Part shown: in pieces, positions 1-7,117 of the stretch
Layout: each line of letters starts with the position of its first letter
How positions within the stretch are numbered: position 1 is the first letter of the stretch
DNA from: JAVVEZ01 sp032250895
Lineage (GTDB): Bacteria; Pseudomonadota; Gammaproteobacteria; Pseudomonadales; Pseudohongiellaceae
NCBI GenBank assembly: GCA_032250895.1
Contig: JAVVEZ010000070.1
Span: 1-18,746 of the forward strand
Length of the DNA: 18,746 bases
Direction of reading: 5' to 3'
Notes under the pieces: generated by a model
What the model was told of the DNA's origin: nothing
Database searches by the model: none
Seen by the model: only the letters and a program-made list of their open reading frames with translations
Program-made: the position numbers and the translations under genes

Positions 1-10
1 AAAGGTAGTG

Positions 11-106
11 GTAAGCTAAACTTTCATCAAGGTGTCGTTCGCCGACCGCTTACAGAATAGTCATGAGCCGGAAAAACCTTAATCGGGTAGCCGGAGGTCT
101 CTACCC
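11..106 (+). other. Possible structured RNA or leader upstream of the YCII-like pseudogene
   Basis: This stretch has no convincing reading frame but holds three nested or sequential inverted repeats. GTAAGC (11-16) pairs with GCTTAC (48-53) and encloses a short GTCG/CGAC hairpin (34-37 with 43-46). A separate stem forms from GGGTAG (85-90) and CTACCC (101-106). The last stem ends about 18 nt before the ribosome binding site of the pseudogene. I do not recognise an RNA family. It could be a leader, the tail of a mobile element cut by the window edge, or chance folding. Confidence 0.22.
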
Positions 107-135
107 CCCAGAATCGTGGCATGTTGGAGGTTTGG

Positions 136-377
136 ATGAAAAAATATATGGCGGTTTACATAGGCCCTCTTTCACCTGAAGAAAAAGGCAAAACAACCAT
201 GGCTGAAGAAGTACAACTGAAAGGGATGCAAGCCTGGGGTCGCTGGATCGAAGAAAACTCGAATTCAATTGTGGATTTTGGCGGCCCGTTGGGAAGAATA
301 AGAGAGTGTCCCTGAATGGCGTTGCCGACCATGTATATAGTCTTACCGGCTACGTAGTGGCCGAAGCGGCGGCGTAG
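136..377 (+). pseudogene. Decayed YCII-related (YciI/DGPF-type) small protein gene, frameshifted and truncated
   Basis: A good ribosome binding site (TTGGAGG, 124-130) precedes the ATG at 136, so this start is preferred over the in-frame ATG at 121. The first 53 codons read MKKYMAVYIGP ... WGRWIEENSNSIVDFGGPLG, the usual opening of YCII-related ferredoxin-like-fold proteins. The frame then runs into a TGA at 313-315. Shifting frame near 290-297, as if one A were lost from an A-rich codon pair, restores the expected family sequence (RVSLNGVADHVYSLTGYVVAEA), which then stops at a TAG (375-377). About 20 C-terminal residues typical of the family are missing, and I find none of them in the bases up to 434. 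There are thus two independent lesions. Full-length relatives are about 100 residues, so this is very probably non-functional. A sequencing error could explain the frameshift but not the early stop as well. Confidence 0.72.
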
Positions 378-434
378 TCTTATACCAGTGGTTGATATGA
401 TCAGCCATTTAACAACATAATCCGGGAGCCCATC

Positions 435-1517
435 ATGCCAAAGCCCATCCACCACACCGCCGCCCATCTGCTTCTTGTCGTGCTGGCCCTGGTCGCGCTG
501 CTCAGTACGCAGGCATTGGCCCAGGACAGAGCCGCCGCGTCTCCGCCCGGCCCCGGCAACCAGATCATACAGATCAAGGATAATCTTTACCGCGCCAGCA
601 ACGGTGCCTGGCACTCTATCTTCCTCGTCACCGATGACGGCATCATTCTCGCTGACCCGCTGAACGTGGCCTTCGCCACCTGGCTCAAGGGACAACTGGA
701 TGAACGCTTCAAGGTGCCGGTGAAATACGTCATCTACAGCCACAGCCACTTCGACCATGTAGAAGGCGCAGCCATATTCAAGCCCGATGCCACCATCATC
801 GCACAGGAGGGCGTGCGCGAAAACATGGACGGCCGCTACCCGCAAATGCCCGGCGACATGATCGACCGCAACCACAACGGCAAGTTCGACCGCGAAGACA
901 TCGATATTCCCACCAACGCCGATCCCGGCATTTGCGGCATGAGCCGCAACTTCTTCGACCAGGTCGACACCAACCACGACGGCATCGTCCCCCCTGCCGA
1001 GTTCCAGCAGAACATCGTCAAGCCCGACCTGTACTACAGGGACCACATGATCCTCACGTCAGGCGGCGAAACCGTGGAATTGATGCACCCCGGCAAGAAC
1101 CATGGCAACGACATGAGCGTGCTCTACTTCCCGAAACAAGGTGTGGTGTTCGCCACCGACATGATGGCCGACGCCCTGGTGCGCAATGACGTGCGCTCGC
1201 TGCCCAGTGCCTGCGGCGCCTACGATGGTACACCGATGAATGAATGGATCCGTTCCTACAAGGCAGTGCAGAGCCTCGACTACGACACCTTCGCGGGAGG
1301 ACACGGCGGTTTTTTCACAAAGGCGGACATGAACCTGCCGATTCAGTTCCTGGAAGACCTGAAGACACAGGTGGAACAAAAGCTCTCAGCAGGGCTGAGT
1401 CTGGAGGATATGAAGAAAGAGATGACTTTGGATAAGTACAGGGACTGGAAGTACTACGACAGGTTGCGGGTGAAAAATGTTGAGGCGGCCTATTTAAACT
1501 TGACGACGTTCAAATGA
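435..1517 (+). CDS. Secreted metallo-beta-lactamase-fold hydrolase with two embedded EF-hand loops
   Basis: This is a 360-residue protein with ribosome binding site GGGAG (424-428) ahead of the ATG. Residues 1-30 form a signal peptide: a basic/His-rich start, a long Leu/Val/Ala core and ALAQ at the cleavage site. The mature protein is therefore expected in the periplasm. The MBL metal motif HSHFDH is at 103-108, with further likely ligands H223, D242 (ATDMM) and H290 (GGHG), which suggests a binuclear zinc hydrolase. Between the first motif and H223 lie two canonical 12-residue EF-hand loops. D144-D155 has D, N, N, G, F, D at positions 1, 3, 5, 6, 8 and 9. D178-E189 has D, N, D, G, V and E at 1, 3, 5, 6, 8 and 12. 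Calcium binding inside the catalytic domain is inferred. The substrate is unknown. The gene ends 16 nt from the convergent GMC oxidoreductase gene. Confidence 0.9.
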   Translation: MPKPIHHTAAHLLLVVLALVALLSTQALAQDRAAASPPGPGNQIIQIKDNLYRASNGAWHSIFLVTDDGIILADPLNVAFATWLKGQLDERFKVPVKYVIYSHSHFDHVEGAAIFKPDATIIAQEGVRENMDGRYPQMPGDMIDRNHNGKFDREDIDIPTNADPGICGMSRNFFDQVDTNHDGIVPPAEFQQNIVKPDLYYRDHMILTSGGETVELMHPGKNHGNDMSVLYFPKQGVVFATDMMADALVRNDVRSLPSACGAYDGTPMNEWIRSYKAVQSLDYDTFAGGHGGFFTKADMNLPIQFLEDLKTQVEQKLSAGLSLEDMKKEMTLDKYRDWKYYDRLRVKNVEAAYLNLTTFK

Positions 1518-1523
1518 CAGAGC

Positions 1524-1556
1524 ATCAAAGGCATCACATCAAAGGGGTCAGATAAT
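1524..1556 (+). repeat. Degenerate dispersed tag (ATCAAAGGGGTCAGA type) at the MBL/GMC convergence
   Basis: The sequence has two successive ATCAAAGG units followed by GGTCAGATAAT. Read in the same direction, the minus strand of 8375-8410 shows the same plan: two ATCAAAGGGGTCA units followed by GAGTAAT. The copy here is slightly decayed, with the first unit reading ATCAAAGGCATCAC. The tag overlaps the 3' end of the GMC oxidoreductase gene. Such tags often flank relics of transposition in gammaproteobacteria, but no transposase is present here. Confidence 0.6.
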
Positions 1557-2976
1557 CGCCCAGTCGCAGGCCCCAGGCATAGATGGTGAGCGCGGGATTG
1601 ACCCGGCTGGAGCGCGGCAACACGCTGCCATCGGCGACAAAGAGGTTGTCGAAGCCATGCACCCGGCCCCGGCTGTCCACCACCGAGGTGGCCGGGTCGT
1701 GTCCGCTTGCCAGGCTCCCCAGTGCATGCGCGGTGGCGCTCAGTGGCATGGCCCGCGCCACGGAGAACAGGCCGGCTTGCAGCAAACGGGTTTTGAAGGC
1801 GCGCAGCACGCCCCGATGTTCTGCGACAGAAGCCGGCAAGCGGGCTGCACGATAGTCCAGTTCGGGTGGCTGCCCGACTTGGCGGGGAGCGTTGATACGG
1901 TTGTCAACGCTGGAGCCGTCTTCCGTGGTCACAAAAAAACCATGGGCCCGGGCACCCAGAAAATTGGCAAGTCCCTGGGGCACGGTGCCGGGCAATTGAG
2001 TGGCGAGAATGTCGCCATCGAGCCAACCCAGGCATTGCACGGTGCTGTGCGGATACTGCGCATTGAAAAAAATCGCGGTCTTGCGCAGCACATCGTGGTT
2101 CTTGAAGGGCGAAAAGCCCAGCAGCGCGGTGTTCAGATGCAACTTGAAACAGGCGCCTACCTGTGCGGCGCAGGGCAGGGTCCGGTCCAGGCCGCTGCTG
2201 CGTAGATACGCTTGCAGAATGCGCGGTGAGCTCATCGCACCGGCCGCCAGAATCACGCGCCCGGCCTGGTAACGGCTGCCATCCGCACAGAGCACACCAC
2301 TGATGCGCGCCGGGTTGGTGGCATCAGGCAGCAGTCCGACCAGCTCGGCACTGGTATGCAACTGGAAACCAGCCTTGTCCAGCAGCGGTTTCAACAGATT
2401 GAATTCGGCCTCACCCTTGCAAGCGGTGGGCGAGGCGAAGCCGTCGAAGTGCCTGGCTTCAACAGCATTGTCGAGAATCTCCGGCTTCAGGCCCAGCGGC
2501 AGGTGCTCGACACGCCAGCCCTTGCCCGGCCTGGTAATGCGATTTATCAGCCGGGTCAATGCCGCTTCGTGAACAAAGCTCCTGACTCCCAGCAACTGTT
2601 CGGCCTGCCCGTAGTAGGGTTCCAGATCCTGGTAGCTGAGCGGCCAGCCCAGGCAACTGAAATCGGGATCAGCCTCGAATTCATGCGGGCTGAAGCGCAG
2701 CAGGGCGGCGCCATACCATTTGGTCTTGCCGCCGATATTATAAAATTCGCCCGGCGTCAGAGGTTTTCCATGAGCATCACGCCAAACCTCTTTGTTGTTG
2801 AAACGTGTGCTTCCCAACACCTGCCTGACGGCCAACGTGCTGTCATCCTTGGGCAGGAAGCCGCCCTTCTCCAGCATCAGCACCCGCTGTGAACCCTGCT
2901 GCATCAGATTGTAGGCACAGGCCGACCCACCGGCCCCGGAACCGATGATGATGTTGTCGTAATATGGCTCGCTCAT
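1534..2976 (-). CDS. GMC-family FAD-dependent oxidoreductase
   Basis: This 480-residue flavoprotein belongs to the glucose-methanol-choline family. An N-terminal dinucleotide-binding motif (G12-S-G14-A-G16) and E36 (MLEKGG) bind FAD. The C-terminal signature has H417 (AHALGS), DPATSVVD, the FAD-contacting DNLFVADGS and VN460PALT. H417 and N460 correspond to the His-Asn catalytic pair of choline oxidase-like members. No signal peptide is seen. It is the third gene of a minus-strand set after the glucosidase and the SDR (34-nt gap to the SDR, weak CAGG ahead of the ATG). It most likely oxidises a sugar or other alcohol, but the substrate and electron acceptor cannot be read from sequence. The final residues LTPLM and the stop lie inside the repeat at 1524-1556, so the natural C-terminus may have been replaced. 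Confidence 0.9.
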   Translation of the reverse strand: MSEPYYDNIIIGSGAGGSACAYNLMQQGSQRVLMLEKGGFLPKDDSTLAVRQVLGSTRFNNKEVWRDAHGKPLTPGEFYNIGGKTKWYGAALLRFSPHEFEADPDFSCLGWPLSYQDLEPYYGQAEQLLGVRSFVHEAALTRLINRITRPGKGWRVEHLPLGLKPEILDNAVEARHFDGFASPTACKGEAEFNLLKPLLDKAGFQLHTSAELVGLLPDATNPARISGVLCADGSRYQAGRVILAAGAMSSPRILQAYLRSSGLDRTLPCAAQVGACFKLHLNTALLGFSPFKNHDVLRKTAIFFNAQYPHSTVQCLGWLDGDILATQLPGTVPQGLANFLGARAHGFFVTTEDGSSVDNRINAPRQVGQPPELDYRAARLPASVAEHRGVLRAFKTRLLQAGLFSVARAMPLSATAHALGSLASGHDPATSVVDSRGRVHGFDNLFVADGSVLPRSSRVNPALTIYAWGLRLGDYLTPLM

Positions 2977-3010
2977 GAGTGCGCCTGCACTACTTGCCTG
3001 TCATTCATGT

Positions 3011-3877
3011 TCAGCCACCCTCGGCGAAGCCCGGATACAGGGTCATGCCACCATCCACGAAGAGGCTGATGCCATTGATGTAGTCGGCATCATCGGAGGC
3101 CAGCCAGACCACCGCCCGGCTGATGTCGATCGGTTCACCGATGCGGTTATAGGGAATCAGCTTCATCAGTTCATCATAGGCTTGCGGGGTGTCCCAGGCA
3201 CTGGTGTTGATGGGCGTACGGATGGCCCCGGGACAGACGCTGTTGACGCGAATCCGGAACGGCGCCACTTCCTGCGCCAGGCTCTTGTTCATGAGCATGA
3301 CGCCACCCTTGGACGCGGCATAGTTGACATGGCCGGCCCAGGGAATGACCTCGTGTACCGAACTGATGCTGATGATCTTGCCGGCCGCGCAGGAGATCTC
3401 CTTGACCACGCCCCGGCGCTTGAATTCACGGATGGCTTCGCGGGCACACAGAAACTGGCCGGTGAGATTGACACCGATGACCTTGTTCCACTGGGCCAGG
3501 CTCATGTCCTCAAAGGCGGCATCGTTTTGCAGGCCGGCGTTGTTGACCAGTATGTCGATGGTGCCGAATTCGCTCAACATCTGAGCAAACATGGCCTGCA
3601 CCTGTACCTCATCCGACACGTCCGCCTGGATGGCAATGGCGTGACCACCGTGGCGCTTGATGTCGGCAACCACTTGCAGGGCGCTGGTTTCATCAAAGAG
3701 ATAATTGACCACCACGTCCGCGCCTTCGCGCGCCAGATGCAGGGCCACACTCAAACCGATGCCGGAATTCGCGCCCGTTACCAGGGCTTTTTGCCCGTGC
3801 AGTAAATTGCGTGGCGGACATTCGGGCATGACGACAGCGGGCAGATCGGCATTGCTGGCGGAAGGCGGAGCATTCAT
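3011..3877 (-). CDS. Glucose 1-dehydrogenase-like short-chain dehydrogenase/reductase
   Basis: This is a 288-residue classical SDR. The NAD(P) motif TGANSGIG is at 34-41, NNAG at 112-115, and the catalytic Ser is around 172-173 with Y186 and K190 (YAASK). After the active site it reads PGAIRTPIN and ends with FVDGGMTLYPGF. The stretch SSVHEVIPW before the catalytic Tyr and the ending closely recall Bacillus glucose 1-dehydrogenase, so conversion of a hexose to its lactone with NAD(P) is the favoured role. About 28 N-terminal residues precede the fold, a tail common in stress-related SDRs of Gram-negative bacteria. AGGA sits 8 nt ahead of the ATG. It lies 59 nt downstream of the glucosidase and 34 nt upstream of the GMC gene, which supports an operon. 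The fold is certain; the exact sugar is not. Confidence 0.88.
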   Translation of the reverse strand: MNAPPSASNADLPAVVMPECPPRNLLHGQKALVTGANSGIGLSVALHLAREGADVVVNYLFDETSALQVVADIKRHGGHAIAIQADVSDEVQVQAMFAQMLSEFGTIDILVNNAGLQNDAAFEDMSLAQWNKVIGVNLTGQFLCAREAIREFKRRGVVKEISCAAGKIISISSVHEVIPWAGHVNYAASKGGVMLMNKSLAQEVAPFRIRVNSVCPGAIRTPINTSAWDTPQAYDELMKLIPYNRIGEPIDISRAVVWLASDDADYINGISLFVDGGMTLYPGFAEGG

Positions 3878-3936
3878 GAGCGGGTTCCTGTCAGTGATTA
3901 AAAAAGGGCAAGCCGTGCGCCAAAGCTACTGGTCTA

Positions 3937-6603
3937 CTACTGGCGCTTGTCGGCTGGATTGCCGGCCGGTTTGTCGGGCTGCAGCAGATTGGCGATCAGC
4001 CCGGTCCAGCCGGTCTGATGCGAGGCACCCACGCCGCTGCCATTGTCACCGTGAAAATATTCATGAAACAGCAGGTAGTCCCTGAAATTCTCATCGTTCT
4101 GCAGCCTGTCATGCGTGCCGAATACCGGTCTGTGTCCGGCGTCATTGCGGCGAAACAGACGGGTCAGACGCAAGGCCAGCTCTGTGGCGACTTCACGTAA
4201 ACTCAGCAGCTTGCCGGAGCCGGTCGGACATTCGACCTTGAAGTCCTCGCCATAATAATCGGCAAAGCGCCGCAATGAGGTGATCAACAGATAATTCACC
4301 GGAAACCAGATCGGCCCCCGCCAGTTGGAATTGCCCCCGAAGGCGCCAGTGGCGGATTCGGCCGGCTGGTATTGCACCGACAGCGACTGGCCGCAACAAT
4401 CGAAGACATAGGGGGCATCCCGATGCGCGCGCGACAACGACCGAATACCATAGTCAGACAGGAATTCTGTTTCATCGAGCATGCGCTGCAACAACTTCTT
4501 GGTGCGATGCCCGCGCAGCAATGACAGCAGACGCCGATTCCTGTTGCCCGCTTCGTTCCAGTGTGACACCAGCCCCGCGAGATCGGGTCGGTAATTCAAA
4601 AACCATTCCAGCCGACGTTTGAAATCCGGCAGTTTTTCCAGCATGTCCGAGTCCAGCACCTCCACCGCGTACAGCGGGATCAGACCCACCATGGAGCGCA
4701 GCTTCATTGGCATCATGCCGCCGTCCGGCAAGCGCAGCACATCATAGAAAAACTGATCTTCTTCGTTCCATAATGCCACTCCGTCGTCACCTATATGGCT
4801 CATCGCCTTGGCGATGTAAAGAAAGTGTTCAAAAAACTTGGTGGCAATGTCTTCATAAACCCGGTTTTGCAGGGCCAGTTCCAGAGCGATGCGCATCAGG
4901 TTCAGGCAATACATGGCCATCCAGCTGGTGGCATCGGACTGGTTGATATGACCGCCGGTCGGCAGGGGTGAACTGCGATCGAACACGCCGATGTTGTCCA
5001 GCCCCAGAAAACCGCCCTGAAACACATTGTTGCCATCGGCATCCTTGCGGTTGACCCACCAGGTGAAATTGATGATCAGTTTGTGCAGCACACGTTCCAG
5101 AAAGTCCAGGTCTCCGGGTCCGCCACGGGCCTCGCGCTCGATTTTGAACACCTCCCAGGCCGCCCAGGCATGCACGGGTGGATTGACGTCATCGAAGGAC
5201 CACTCATAGGCCGGCATCTGGCCATTGGGGTGCATGTACCAGACCCGGGTCATCAGCAGAATCTGCTGCTTGGCAAAGACCGGATCGATCAGTGCCAGGG
5301 TCACACAATGAAAGGCCAGATCCCAGGACGCGTACCAGGGGTATTCCCATTTGTCCGGCATCGAAATGATGTCGGCATTGTTGAGGTGCTGCCAGTTGCG
5401 GTTGCGTCCGTGCCGTCGTGCCGCCGGCGGTGGTGGCTGTCCGGGGTCGCCATCGAGCCACTGTGGAATATCGTAATAATAAAACTGCTTGCTCCAAATC
5501 ATGCCGGCAAAGGCCTGGCGTTGAATCAACCGGGCATCGGCATCGTCCAGATCCTGTTGCACGGTGGCATAAAACGCATCCGCTTCGCGCAGACGGGCAG
5601 CAAACACCTCGGTGAAATCGGCAAAAGCTTGTGGCTGAGGGCTGCGGCTCAGGCGCAGGCGGACCTCGATCCTGGCCCCCGCCGGGATCTCGAAAAAATA
5701 GTGAGCGCAGGCCTTGGTGCCCCGTGCGGCGGGATTGACGGCCTGGTGCTCGCCGGCGACCACGGCGCGGTGAAAGGCATCCTTGAAATAACCGGCCTGC
5801 GCTCTGCCATAGAGCCTTGGCGAGTTGGTGTCGTTATCGGTGAACAAGAGCTCCGGGCTGCCATCGAAATGGCAATGATAGCTGCCCAGTTTATGATGCT
5901 CTATGTCGATGTCCCTGGCTCCTGCGGCCGCCAGCAGCGGTCTGGTGGCATCGTGGCCCCAACTCCAGGTATTGCGGAACCAGAGCTGAGGCAGAACATG
6001 CAAGGGCGCGGCCTCCGGGCCGCGATTGTGGACGCTGATGCGCATCAGTATGTCGTCGGCATCCGCCTTAGCATATTCGACGAACACGTCGAAGTAGCGG
6101 TCGTCATCGAAGACCCCGCTGTCCAGCACCTCGAATTCCGCGTCGCGCTTGCCGCGCTGCCGGTTCTCTTCCACCAGCCGGTGATAGGGAAAGGCCCGCT
6201 GTGGATACTTGTACAGCATCTTCAGGTAGGAATGGCTGGGCGTGGCGTCCAGGTAGTAATACAGTTCCTTGGCATCCTCGCCGTGGTTACCCTCGCCATT
6301 GGTCAGACCGAACAAGCGTTCCTTCAGAATCGGGTCCTGGCCATTCCACAGCGCAAGTCCCAGGCACAGACGTTGATTGCTGTCACTGATCCCGGCCAGG
6401 CCATCCTCACCCCAGCGATAAGCCCGGCTACGGGCCTGCTCATGCGTGAAACTGTCCCAGGCATCACCGCCGGCACTGTAGTCCTCACGCACAGTGCCCC
6501 ACTGCCGCTCGCTCAGATAAGGCCCCCATCTGCGCCAATCCGATGGCTTGTCATGCTGTGGGTCCAGGCCTTGTCGTTCCCGTTCGAAAGCGTTGCTAGT
6601 CAT
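3937..6603 (-). CDS. MGH1/GH63-type glucosidase (alpha-glucoside hydrolase)
   Basis: This is an 888-residue protein. The ATG at 6603 is preferred over the ATG at 6609, because AGGA (6610-6613) is 6 nt from the former and abuts the latter. The N-terminal half (about 20-340) is a beta-rich domain (ERLFGLTNGEGNHGED, LPQLWFRNTWSWG). The C-terminal half is an (alpha/alpha)6 barrel. YASWD428LAFH and the ending HE848YFHGDNGSGVGASHQTGWTGL are family hallmarks, and D428 and E848 are the likely general acid and base by comparison with GH63/mannosylglycerate hydrolase-like enzymes. No signal peptide is visible, so it is cytoplasmic. Next to a glucose dehydrogenase-like SDR it probably releases glucose from an alpha-glucoside such as a compatible solute or short oligosaccharide. 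The family is secure; the substrate is inferred. Confidence 0.88.
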   Translation of the reverse strand: MTSNAFERERQGLDPQHDKPSDWRRWGPYLSERQWGTVREDYSAGGDAWDSFTHEQARSRAYRWGEDGLAGISDSNQRLCLGLALWNGQDPILKERLFGLTNGEGNHGEDAKELYYYLDATPSHSYLKMLYKYPQRAFPYHRLVEENRQRGKRDAEFEVLDSGVFDDDRYFDVFVEYAKADADDILMRISVHNRGPEAAPLHVLPQLWFRNTWSWGHDATRPLLAAAGARDIDIEHHKLGSYHCHFDGSPELLFTDNDTNSPRLYGRAQAGYFKDAFHRAVVAGEHQAVNPAARGTKACAHYFFEIPAGARIEVRLRLSRSPQPQAFADFTEVFAARLREADAFYATVQQDLDDADARLIQRQAFAGMIWSKQFYYYDIPQWLDGDPGQPPPPAARRHGRNRNWQHLNNADIISMPDKWEYPWYASWDLAFHCVTLALIDPVFAKQQILLMTRVWYMHPNGQMPAYEWSFDDVNPPVHAWAAWEVFKIEREARGGPGDLDFLERVLHKLIINFTWWVNRKDADGNNVFQGGFLGLDNIGVFDRSSPLPTGGHINQSDATSWMAMYCLNLMRIALELALQNRVYEDIATKFFEHFLYIAKAMSHIGDDGVALWNEEDQFFYDVLRLPDGGMMPMKLRSMVGLIPLYAVEVLDSDMLEKLPDFKRRLEWFLNYRPDLAGLVSHWNEAGNRNRRLLSLLRGHRTKKLLQRMLDETEFLSDYGIRSLSRAHRDAPYVFDCCGQSLSVQYQPAESATGAFGGNSNWRGPIWFPVNYLLITSLRRFADYYGEDFKVECPTGSGKLLSLREVATELALRLTRLFRRNDAGHRPVFGTHDRLQNDENFRDYLLFHEYFHGDNGSGVGASHQTGWTGLIANLLQPDKPAGNPADKRQ

Positions 6604-6620
6604 GATCATTCCTGTCTATT

Positions 6621-6646
6621 GCCGTTCAAGGGACACGATAAACGGC
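6621..6646. promoter_or_regulatory. Inverted repeat upstream of the glucosidase gene
   Basis: GCCGTT (6621-6626) and AACGGC (6641-6646) form a perfect 6-bp inverted repeat separated by 14 bp. The repeat lies 18-43 bp upstream of the chosen ATG at 6603 and inside the 92-bp gap after the VOC gene. Position and symmetry suit an operator controlling the glucosidase-SDR-GMC set, or a leader hairpin. No clear -35/-10 pair was found beside it, so the role is unproven. Confidence 0.25.
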
Positions 6647-6695
6647 CGCTTTCTTGCACCCGGCCTGCGATATTCCTCCGCCTGAAGGCCAGGGT

Positions 6696-7085
6696 TCAAG
6701 CCTCGCTCCAAAACTCTATTCTGTTGCCTTCGGGATCAAAGACATAGAAATAAGGCGCCCGCCAACTGTTGCTGACTATCGGCCCTGGATTTGCTTCACC
6801 ATTTTCGGCAGCCCTGTCGAGCCTGTCCCTGAAATGAGCATGATGCGCGGCAAGATCCCTGACCTGAAACGACAAGGTGAGCCCCTGACCGGAACTGGAT
6901 TTGATCGTGCAGCGCGCGGCATCAGCGACACTCAATACACTGCCAGGACCGAGCAAAAATTCCCTGAACCAGTCGCCCTTTGAAAAACGCTCTGTGAGGC
7001 CCATGACGGATTGATAAAAATACAGCGTCTCCTGCCATTTTTCACAATAGAGAATGGTGTTGCTTGACACTATGTCCACTCGCAT
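6696..7085 (-). CDS. VOC-superfamily (glyoxalase/bleomycin-resistance fold) protein
   Basis: This is a 129-residue single-domain protein with the two beta-alpha-beta-beta-beta modules of the vicinal oxygen chelate fold. The opening SSNTILYCEKWQETLYFYQ and the ending YFYVFDPEGNRIEFWSE are typical, and the final Glu (E125 area) is the usual metal ligand. GAGGA (7094-7098) is 8 nt ahead of the ATG. It starts 32 nt after nnrS ends, so the two are probably co-transcribed. VOC proteins include lactoylglutathione lyases, dioxygenases and antibiotic-binding proteins, and nothing here decides among them. It could be a metal-dependent detoxification enzyme accompanying NnrS. Confidence 0.8.
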   Translation of the reverse strand: MRVDIVSSNTILYCEKWQETLYFYQSVMGLTERFSKGDWFREFLLGPGSVLSVADAARCTIKSSSGQGLTLSFQVRDLAAHHAHFRDRLDRAAENGEANPGPIVSNSWRAPYFYVFDPEGNRIEFWSEA

Positions 7086-7117
7086 TCCTTATATCCTCAC
7101 TCTGTTGAAACCCAGAC

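Noticed and set aside
156..1046. Minus-strand open frame of 296 codons across the YCII pseudogene and the MBL gene
   Set aside because: It spans two unrelated loci and the intergenic region and encodes no known fold. The sense strand explains the coding bias.
5083..6747. Long plus-strand open frame (554 codons) opposite the glucosidase gene
   Set aside because: It is a mirror of a GC-rich gene with strong family motifs on the minus strand. The translation shows no recognisable domain and has no ribosome binding site.
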